Of a stretch of 10,673 nucleotides of DNA, positions 5,941-10,673 are shown one piece after another. The stretch spans positions 1 to 10,673 of the forward strand of contig CAYVQT010000083.1 in the NCBI GenBank assembly GCA_964453665.1, given 5' to 3'. Both the position numbers and the translations under genes were made by a program. How positions within the stretch are numbered: position 1 is the first letter of the stretch; each line of letters begins with the position of its first letter. The notes under the pieces were generated by a model. It did no database searches and was not told where the DNA came from. It saw only the letters and a list, made by a program, of their open reading frames with translations. This DNA comes from DAOUTY01 sp964453665 (GTDB taxonomy: Bacteria; Chloroflexota; Dehalococcoidia; SZUA-161).

Positions 5941-5990
5941 CTATATATGAAGAGAATGTATAAATGACACATTTTTCACACCTAAAAAAG

Positions 5991-6004
5991 GGGGGTATAC
6001 CCCC
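5991..6004. repeat. GGGGGTATACCCCC palindrome
   Basis: A perfect 14-base palindrome with five G and five C around TATA, directly after the last CACCTAAAAAAGG copy and followed by GGGTATGGG. It closes the repeat-dense region. From 6005 to 6137 nothing further is recognised except a short A-rich tract. Confidence 0.5.
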
Positions 6005-6137
6005 GGGTATGGGAATTAATCAACTCGACTATAAGGTTTTCAAGGGTGGTATCGGAAATTTACTGAATTTTGGAAGTGCCTACGTCGCAGTCCGTAAAAA
6101 AAGAGCATTAATCAGAGGTAATAAATACAAAGTTATG

Positions 6138-6419
6138 TTATAAAGAAGCTCCACAATCAGGGCACTCGTAGTCGTGTCTTGACTCACCTTCAGGGATTTC
6201 TAACTGTTGCCCGCAATTAGGGCAATGATATATTTTAAATCCTTTCTTTCTCTTTAATTTTTTTCTCTTTAAAAGGGAAATACCCGCTAAAAGTATAATC
6301 CCGACAAATATCCAATTCAGCCATCCTAATATTCCGGGAATGGTTCCATATATGGCACGAAGCATTGTAACTTCCATTATTGCTCCAAATATCATTAGAA
6401 TACCGGCTGCTCTTTTCAT
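6138..6419 (-). CDS. Two-TM membrane protein with C-terminal zinc ribbon
   Basis: A 93-residue protein. Two hydrophobic segments (about residues 4-21 and 27-50) are followed by a basic stretch (LKRKKLKRKKGFK), which by the positive-inside rule should be cytoplasmic. Then comes a zinc ribbon with CPNC (C66, C69) and CPDC (C86, C89), the four ligands of a rubredoxin-like knuckle pair. The start at 6419 is chosen because AAAGGCGG lies just upstream and an ATG at 6476 would add a poor, RBS-less extension. Small membrane zinc-ribbon proteins of this kind are common and of unknown function; some sense or scaffold nucleic acids or proteins at the membrane. Divergent from the exported protein at 6588, with overlapping promoters. 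Confidence 0.8.
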   Translation of the reverse strand: MKRAAGILMIFGAIMEVTMLRAIYGTIPGILGWLNWIFVGIILLAGISLLKRKKLKRKKGFKIYHCPNCGQQLEIPEGESRHDYECPDCGASL

Positions 6420-6490
6420 CACACCGCCTTTCCTTTCTTTAGATAAAACGTAAATATAAAATGTAAAATAACTCATATACCTTGTTTATC

Positions 6491-6526
6491 TTGCGAAATT
6501 ATAAACATCGCAGTAGAATATCACAA
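6491..6526. promoter_or_regulatory. Superimposed divergent promoters
   Basis: On the - strand, TTGTGA (6521-6526) and TATAAT (6498-6503) are spaced by 17 bases and would serve the zinc-ribbon gene. On the + strand, TTGCGA (6491-6496) and TAGAAT (6514-6519) are also spaced by 17 bases and would serve the exported protein gene. The two occupy the same 36 bases face to face, so polymerase could use only one at a time. Confidence 0.5.
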
Positions 6527-6587
6527 TATACTTCCATTCCGTAACATATAAATAGTAAACATGAATAAGTTATGGGCAAGGGGTCGA

Positions 6588-7556
6588 ATGAGGAAGTTGT
6601 GGCTTGTGCTGGTAACTTTCCTCCTTCTGGCATTCATCATCGGTGGTATTGGCTGTCTTTTCGAAGGTGAAGAACCAACACCAGAGCCCAGTCAGTCAAA
6701 TTACATATATACAGATGGCATTATAGAAGTGGGAGGTGATGGTGAGCCAATCGAGCTGATTAACAATCCTTACGCTACCAACCCTACCTACTCCGAACTA
6801 TTAGCTTTCATTGAAGAAGACCCCACTGATAAATATACGTATATTTTCGGCCCCCCAAAGGTCGCATATGTCTGTAGTGATTTTGCAGAGGACGTACATA
6901 ACAATGCCGAAGCAGCAGGAATTAGGTCAGCTTGGGTAGGCATAGATATTGCGGGAAATAGCGAAGGGCACGCTTTAAACGCTTTTGAGACAACAGACTT
7001 GGGATTAGTATATATAGATTGCACTGGGGAAGGCCTTTGGAATATATCGACCTCAACCTCTGGTAGTTGGGATAACAGGGCTTATGTAGATATAGGGGAG
7101 CAATATGGGATTAAGTATATAAACAAAGTAAAACCGTGGTTTTCATTTGCAGTTAAAATTCAAGGCCACTTCAAGCCCCGCGAGAATTGGGAATCAGTGA
7201 AACCCGGAGTACTGGAATGGTTAGAAACACACGACATCGAAAAGATGGGACAAGAATGGATAGCGGATTGGCTCCGGGAAAATGAAGCAAACCTCAACCA
7301 ATGCGGTCGCATGGTTGAGCCTGTTAGAATCGGCTACGGCTTTACGGGTTCCTTCACAGTAAGTACGCCGCAACAGTATTGGAAATCTAGCTCTATTCAG
7401 TGGAGGATGGATGTTGATTGTATTGATGCACCTTGGATTCAACTACATGATATTGTTGTAACGGTTGACGGAATGACAGTAGTTTATTCCGTTGGTTTGG
7501 TATCAACGTGGACTGAGCCACTAGGTATTGTAAAAGATATACATATACACTGGTGA
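6588..7556 (+). CDS. Exported cysteine-protease/transglutaminase-fold protein
   Basis: A 322-residue protein with an N-terminal export signal (MRKLWLVLVTFLLLAFIIGG, then IGC with C23 as a possible but atypical lipobox). A low-complexity EEPTPEPSQS linker follows. The central domain has the Cys-His-Asp arrangement of the transglutaminase/papain-like fold: C96 in YVCSDFAEDVHNNAEAAGIR, H128 in EGHALNAF, D144 in YIDCTG. These could hydrolyse or crosslink peptides or serve a binding role only; the catalytic reading is inference. The C-terminal part is beta-rich with many Trp. The start at ATG 6588 has AAGGGG upstream; ATG 6561 would add nine residues and has no ribosome binding site. Similar proteins are, to my recollection, common in Dehalococcoidia and some archaea. 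Cell-envelope location is likely. Confidence 0.85.
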   Translation: MRKLWLVLVTFLLLAFIIGGIGCLFEGEEPTPEPSQSNYIYTDGIIEVGGDGEPIELINNPYATNPTYSELLAFIEEDPTDKYTYIFGPPKVAYVCSDFAEDVHNNAEAAGIRSAWVGIDIAGNSEGHALNAFETTDLGLVYIDCTGEGLWNISTSTSGSWDNRAYVDIGEQYGIKYINKVKPWFSFAVKIQGHFKPRENWESVKPGVLEWLETHDIEKMGQEWIADWLRENEANLNQCGRMVEPVRIGYGFTGSFTVSTPQQYWKSSSIQWRMDVDCIDAPWIQLHDIVVTVDGMTVVYSVGLVSTWTEPLGIVKDIHIHW

Positions 7557-7637
7557 ATAACACACACAACGAATTCAATCGTATAGTGATAAACCCATTG
7601 CCATGAGTATAGGAGCGTCAGATTTTTATTGCAAAGA

Positions 7638-8570
7638 TTACGATAAAGGTGCCTTATAATGCTTCATGCTGTCTTCGAAGGTTACTGACCTCGTATACCT
7701 CTGAACCATCTCCAAGCTTTCCCACCTCCCCAGGTCCTTAATCGTCATTGTGTCCACTCCGGCCTTTCTGAGCAGACAGGCGAAGGTTCTACGGAAGGTG
7801 TGGGGGTTGCAGGGGAGGCCTGTTTCTCTCTCTAACCTACGAAGCATCGAGCTTATCCCCCATTTGTTTAAACCCCATAGACTGCCATTAGGTGAGTATT
7901 CGTTTAGCCAATCCTTTAGATAATGTTCTGAGAGGTCACCAAATGGGGCATAAGCTTCCTTACGTCCTTTACCAAGGACTTTAATAGTATGATTCTGCCA
8001 ATCTATGTTCTGATACTTGATGTTGGCCAGTTCTGCTACTCTCAAGCCACTCTCCACGAACAGGGCAATAATAGCTTTATCTCTATTCGTTTCAGCACTA
8101 TCAATCAAATATCCAACTTCACTCCGGTCAAGGCTAGGCAGAATCGGTTTACCAACTATAGGTGCACGTACACCTTCTATTGGATTAGCAATGCCGTACT
8201 CCATGTTAAGCCAACGATAGAAAGCCCTTATAGCCCTATAAGAAGCATGTCGAGTCGATAGACCGTTTTCATTAGGGGGGATTGAGTTTAGATACTTCTG
8301 AATGTCCTGTCGAGTGGCCTTTAAATATTTAACCCTTGCGATGAATTTAGTTAACCGTTCTTTGTAGAAATCCAATGTTCGAGGACTTACACCAGTAGCT
8401 GTACGAGATTGCAAGAAGAGCTTCAGGTAGTCTACAGTCTGGTTCTTAGGCCTTGTTTTTTCTGCCAGTATACTGAGCAGTTGTTTTGAAGGTGGACGTT
8501 TTCCGCTTTTAACCTGCGAGATATATGCTTTACTAAAATTGCTTAACAGCGCAAGTTCAGAAACGGTCAT
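7638..8570 (-). CDS. Tyrosine recombinase (integrase) with N-terminal XRE-like HTH
   Basis: A 310-residue site-specific recombinase. Residues 2-40 form an XRE/Cro-type helix-turn-helix (TVSELALLSNFSKAYISQVKS). Residues 45-135 are a SAM-like core-binding domain (SPRTLDFYKERLTKFI, then ASYRAIRAFYRWLN). The catalytic domain follows: R177 in SGLRVAEL, K201 in VLGKGRK, H257-x-x-R260 in HTFRR, W283 in LGRWES, Y292 in MVQRYTR. The set is complete except that Trp stands where many integrases have His. ATG 8570 is used; TTG 8582 is also in frame, and neither has a Shine-Dalgarno. The gene starts 28 bases from the tRNA remnant at 8598, its presumed attachment site, and is transcribed away from it. It should catalyse integration and excision at tRNA-Lys. 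Confidence 0.93.
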   Translation of the reverse strand: MTVSELALLSNFSKAYISQVKSGKRPPSKQLLSILAEKTRPKNQTVDYLKLFLQSRTATGVSPRTLDFYKERLTKFIARVKYLKATRQDIQKYLNSIPPNENGLSTRHASYRAIRAFYRWLNMEYGIANPIEGVRAPIVGKPILPSLDRSEVGYLIDSAETNRDKAIIALFVESGLRVAELANIKYQNIDWQNHTIKVLGKGRKEAYAPFGDLSEHYLKDWLNEYSPNGSLWGLNKWGISSMLRRLERETGLPCNPHTFRRTFACLLRKAGVDTMTIKDLGRWESLEMVQRYTRSVTFEDSMKHYKAPLS

Positions 8571-8597
8571 TTTGTTAAGCAAATTAGCTTCATTGGT

Positions 8598-8643
8598 CTG
8601 ACTCTTAATCAGTGGGTTACAGGTTCGAGTCCTGTGCGCCCTA
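8598..8643 (+). other. attR: 3' half of tRNA-Lys (CTT)
   Basis: CTGA (8598-8601) and TCAG (8609-8612) form the anticodon stem around CTCTTAA, giving anticodon CTT (8604-8606 region). A variable loop, T-arm ACAGG (8619-8623) / CCTGT (8631-8635) with loop TTCGAGT, acceptor strand GCGCCCT (8636-8642) and discriminator A follow. No D-arm and no AGGGCGC 5' acceptor strand precede it: the left side is integrase DNA. No proper CCA is encoded (CAACCA follows). This is the duplicated 3' end of the target tRNA, hence an attachment site, not a working tRNA. Confidence 0.85.
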
Positions 8644-8867
8644 CAACCACTACGATTCTAACCGGCCTAAAACCGTTGTTCCACTTCTAAGCTTATAGCT
8701 TCCTGTATAAACCAACATCATTTCCATACCCGTTCTCGGCATACATAGCAACTGCTAGAGTTACGACCCGCCACTATTCCAATCTGGCAGATACCGATGC
8801 TAAGACCGCCCACATGAGGCACAGTCCGGCCGATAAGCTAAAGACTTGATAACAGGCAGTCTGGAAT

Positions 8868-8908
8868 AAAAAAAAGAGACCTTCGTTTGTCGAAGGTCTC
8901 TTTTTTTT
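8868..8908. terminator. Strong bidirectional intrinsic terminator
   Basis: GAGACCTTCG (8876-8885) and CGAAGGTCTC (8891-8900) form a perfect 10-bp stem with a 5-base loop, with eight A before and eight T after. It can stop transcription from both sides: from tRNA-Lys on the + strand and from the HEPN gene on the - strand. Confidence 0.92.
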
Positions 8909-8984
8909 ATTTTCTCTGAGGGGTGCTATTGGCTGCTAGGGCTTAAACAAAGAACAGCAGCAGTTCTAACATGACATCTTTATC

Positions 8985-9010
8985 ACACACCCCTTTGTCA
9001 GGTGTGTTTT
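8985..9010. terminator. Weak hairpin downstream of the HEPN gene
   Basis: ACACACC (8985-8991) and GGTGTGT (9001-9007) pair over a 9-base loop, followed by TTT. As a + strand terminator it is weak; on the - strand, downstream of the HEPN gene, it has no T-tract. Confidence 0.3.
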
Positions 9011-9072
9011 CCAACGCCCAATGGCGCATCAAAGTATAGTAGGACCTACGAGAACAAGAATTAACCAAAGCC

Positions 9073-10398
9073 TCACCCGCCGACTAGCTTCTTATCTATT
9101 TCTGCGATGCCTGCACTGTTGTCCTTTCGATTAGCGTATCGGTCAAAGTACCAACGCCACACTGTGCGCAAGGCACTCTCTGCCTTAGGCAAAGCTTTAT
9201 TAAGCTTGTCTATAGATACACTTTGTCCGTGGACGATGCGGCTTCGAAGGTTGTACAATTCTCGCAGAACCCCGAGATAGTTCTTCCTCTTGCTTCGCTT
9301 CTTGGCAAGTAGAACTGCGCCTCTCACGCGAAATCGGTACCCCAATTCTGTTTGCTCTTCCTTCGTACCTAAAAGAGCTTCTATCCCCACCACATAGTCC
9401 ACAAGTGCATCCTCACACTGTGCCCGTGTGCCCGCTGCATGAAGGCGTCGAATGGGGACCTGGAGGTAGTGCTTGTCTTGTTTCATGATGCTTGTGAACT
9501 TCCGCCAAAAGCGAGTGAATGCCGTGATTTCGGTGCTTGAGAGCGAGTACCTGCTCCCCCCCACCGTTATCTGGTCGAGCCTTCCTCCTCTCATTTGTCC
9601 CGTTCGCCCGAATGGTCCTACAACTTGGCTAATCGCAAGACCTATCCTAAGCCCACCAGGTTTGAAGGCACGAAGAGACAGAGACAGCAAGTCCTCGACA
9701 TCGTGTATACTATTGAAGCCTATTGCTGTCCCTCTTGGATTTGGAATTACAACCTCGCAAATCCACCAATCGGTACGAGGAATAAGTGCACCTCCCCCCA
9801 GACGTGAGCCAATCAAACTATCGGACCTGCCTAATTGTATCAACTCATGCCGCGATATGGGGCGTATTGTCATTTTGGGCCCGAGTCGGAACGAACGGGC
9901 AGCCGAGAAGTCTTCGAGAATTATTATCCCCTTGATTTCCGGTGCCGGCATGTCAAGGTGGTTGATAAGCTCTCTGATAATTCTGTCGACTTCTCTCTTG
10001 CGGTAAGCAAATCGTCGTACTTTCTCCAGATAACTTCTGAACAAAGGGAGTAAATACAGTGTTTCAATGTCCTGCAACTGAAAACCGATTGGATGAATCT
10101 TGTTCTTGTCCACGTATATTTGGATATATTCTTTGGCTCTTGCCCACGCAGTCGTAGTTTTCAACTGGGTCATCTCAAAGTCGTAGATACGCCTAGTATC
10201 TACGTCCTGATGCATAAACCGAGCGCCTAACCAGTGTCCAGGCTCAGTGGGCTCCATCACTTCGACTTGTACATCACGTATCGGAACGGTGTAGGAGCCA
10301 AAGTGTTCCTTAGAAAGAGAAAGAGCCTGCCTCAGGAACTCGCGGCAACTATCCATTACTTGGTTCCTAAGTGGGTTGTCAAGGGGAGAAGTGCTCAT
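9073..10398 (-). CDS. HEPN-domain protein, ApeA-like
   Basis: A 441-residue protein. The C-terminal part (about 317-420) is a HEPN domain: EDALVDYVVGIEALL (329-343), then ELGYRFRVRGAVLLA (351-365), and YNLRSRIVHG with R385-X4-H390, the R-X4-6-H motif of HEPN ribonucleases. The sequence pattern is that of the ApeA-like HEPN group, whose founder is an anti-phage protein that acts on RNA. Residues 1-310 are a large, uncharacterised domain with two Trp-rich stretches (WWICEVVIPNPRG, 211-223) that may sense a trigger or bind a partner. No signal peptide; cytoplasmic. Start: AAGGGT lies about 6 bases before ATG 10398. It lies just outside the element, on the chromosomal side of attR. RNase activity and a defence role are inferred from the motif and family. 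Confidence 0.88.
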   Translation of the reverse strand: MSTSPLDNPLRNQVMDSCREFLRQALSLSKEHFGSYTVPIRDVQVEVMEPTEPGHWLGARFMHQDVDTRRIYDFEMTQLKTTTAWARAKEYIQIYVDKNKIHPIGFQLQDIETLYLLPLFRSYLEKVRRFAYRKREVDRIIRELINHLDMPAPEIKGIIILEDFSAARSFRLGPKMTIRPISRHELIQLGRSDSLIGSRLGGGALIPRTDWWICEVVIPNPRGTAIGFNSIHDVEDLLSLSLRAFKPGGLRIGLAISQVVGPFGRTGQMRGGRLDQITVGGSRYSLSSTEITAFTRFWRKFTSIMKQDKHYLQVPIRRLHAAGTRAQCEDALVDYVVGIEALLGTKEEQTELGYRFRVRGAVLLAKKRSKRKNYLGVLRELYNLRSRIVHGQSVSIDKLNKALPKAESALRTVWRWYFDRYANRKDNSAGIAEIDKKLVGG

Positions 10399-10431
10399 AT
10401 CGAACCCTTAGCCACGAAAACCTTGCCATTT

Positions 10432-10459
10432 ATTATCATAAAGTTATACTTTCTGCAAA
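10432..10459 (-). promoter_or_regulatory. Putative promoter of the HEPN gene
   Basis: On the - strand, TTTGCA (10454-10459, 4 of 6) and GATAAT (10432-10437, 5 of 6) are separated by 16 bases; the -10 lies 34 bases from the ATG at 10398. The remainder of the window end (10460-10673) has small hairpins, for example CTTTG-TTAG-CAAAG near 10560, but no gene I can support. Confidence 0.4.
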
Positions 10460-10673
10460 GCGCCAACTAGATTATGCACTTGCCTCTCCAGAACAGGAAG
10501 TCACACGCCAACGTATGGCTCGAACTTCCAGCTCAACTCTATTTTAAGCTGATGGCTCTTTGTTAGCAAAGCAACAGGCAGGGTGCTAGGGTGCATTGAA
10601 TTAATAAAATCGAGTTTTGTAGGTCATGTCAATATTTCTGCTGAAATTGAAGGTAAAGGATGACACCCATTTC

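Larger units (their letters stand above)
5444..5991 (+). repeat. Dispersed CACCTATAAAAAAGG repeats
   Basis: Six similar copies on the + strand: 5444-5455, 5501-5514, 5573-5586 (degenerate), 5809-5824, 5842-5857 and 5979-5991. Consensus CACCTATAAAAAAGG, often with terminal ACC/GGT symmetry. The first three alternate with the palindromic sites at 5469-5720. The AT core could be a melting element of an origin or a protein-binding site. A related AAAAAGAGCAT occurs at 5450-5460 and again at 6098-6108. Confidence 0.6.
1..8643. mobile_element. Integrated tRNA-Lys element, right-hand part
   Basis: The right boundary is the orphan 3' half of a tRNA-Lys at 8598-8643, directly beside a tyrosine recombinase gene. 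The tRNA fragment reads on the + strand and lacks its 5' half. If an element integrates at a tRNA 3' end, the intact tRNA stays at the far end and the duplicated 3' end marks the other junction, so the element must lie to the left of 8643. Inside are genes expected of an integrative plasmid or satellite: integrase, small excisionase-like HTH protein, Rep-like winged-helix protein, a repeat-rich origin-like region and accessory genes. No structural phage genes or conjugation genes are visible in the window. The left end is outside, so the total size is unknown but exceeds 8.6 kb. Confidence 0.7.
8644..9072. other. Gene-free chromosomal flank right of attR
   Basis: No coding frame of interest lies between attR and the HEPN gene. 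Besides the terminator at 8868-8908, ATTCCA (8776-8781) and TGGAAT (8862-8867) can close a loosely structured segment just before that terminator, which could be the 3' part of an RNA gene or simply chance. In the unoccupied chromosome this stretch would lie just downstream of tRNA-Lys. Confidence 0.5.

Noticed and set aside
8583..8643. Complete tRNA-Lys gene
   Set aside because: TTAGCTTCATTGGT resembles a D-arm, but there is too little DNA before the anticodon stem, and no 5' acceptor strand AGGGCGC. Only the 3' half is real.
8811..8835. Weak likeness to the conserved 5' region of bacterial RNase P RNA (AGTCCGG)
   Set aside because: The terminator follows about 50 bases later, leaving no room for the rest of the molecule, and other conserved segments are absent.
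9473..10053. Several + strand frames opposite the HEPN gene
   Set aside because: They are antisense to a well-supported gene, have no ribosome binding sites and show low-complexity or Arg/Pro/Ser-rich composition.
10649..10673. Possible gene start on the + strand (GAAGG, then ATG 10660)
   Set aside because: Only four codons are inside the window, too few to support a call.

Overview
The window looks like the right-hand part of an integrated mobile element, followed by its chromosomal flank. The main anchor is at 8598-8643: the 3' half of a bacterial tRNA-Lys (anticodon CTT) with no 5' half, immediately beside a tyrosine recombinase gene that starts next to it and runs leftwards. An orphan tRNA 3' end next to an integrase is the usual mark of attR. 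The element would therefore lie to the left (1 to about 8643, with its left end and the intact tRNA outside the window) and host DNA to the right. The host is bacterial from the tRNA, the Shine-Dalgarno sequences and the promoter-like elements. The style of several hypothetical proteins, especially the cysteine-protease-fold exported protein at 6588-7556, suggests Chloroflexota, perhaps Dehalococcoidia. That assignment is tentative.

Layout of the element: (i) 1-925 (-) is the start of an unrecognised protein with an HTH-like N-terminus, divergent from (ii) a small MerR/excisionase-type HTH gene that probably starts at a TTG (1041). (iii) A + strand gene group follows: DUF5659 protein (1405-1647), an uncharacterised protein (1733-2158) and a two-winged-helix protein resembling a plasmid replication initiator (2159-3172), ending in a palindromic region and a strong hairpin terminator. 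(iv) A small TTG-initiated phage/plasmid-type protein (3451-3735). (v) A TerB_N-domain gene on the - strand (4056-5060). (vi) About 1.08 kb without genes (5061-6137). Its right half is packed with dyads and two interspersed repeat families and is the best candidate for a replication origin or regulatory centre. (vii) A divergent pair: a membrane zinc-ribbon protein (6138-6419, -) and an exported transglutaminase/cysteine-protease-fold protein (6588-7556, +), read from nearly superimposed promoters. (viii) The HTH-fused integrase (7638-8570, -) and attR.

The right flank has no gene from 8644 to 9072 but carries a strong bidirectional terminator (8868-8908). It is followed by a 441-residue protein (9073-10398, -) with a C-terminal HEPN domain of the ApeA-like type and an intact R-X4-H motif. 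The last 275 bases hold only its putative promoter.

A working model (inference): the element is an integrative plasmid or satellite. The Rep-like protein would act at the repeat-rich 5.4-6.0 kb region, the small HTH protein would serve as excisionase or regulator, and the integrase would act at tRNA-Lys. The TerB_N protein and the exported protein would be cargo. Integration replaces the DNA upstream of the integrase gene, so its expression may depend on whether the element is integrated or circular.
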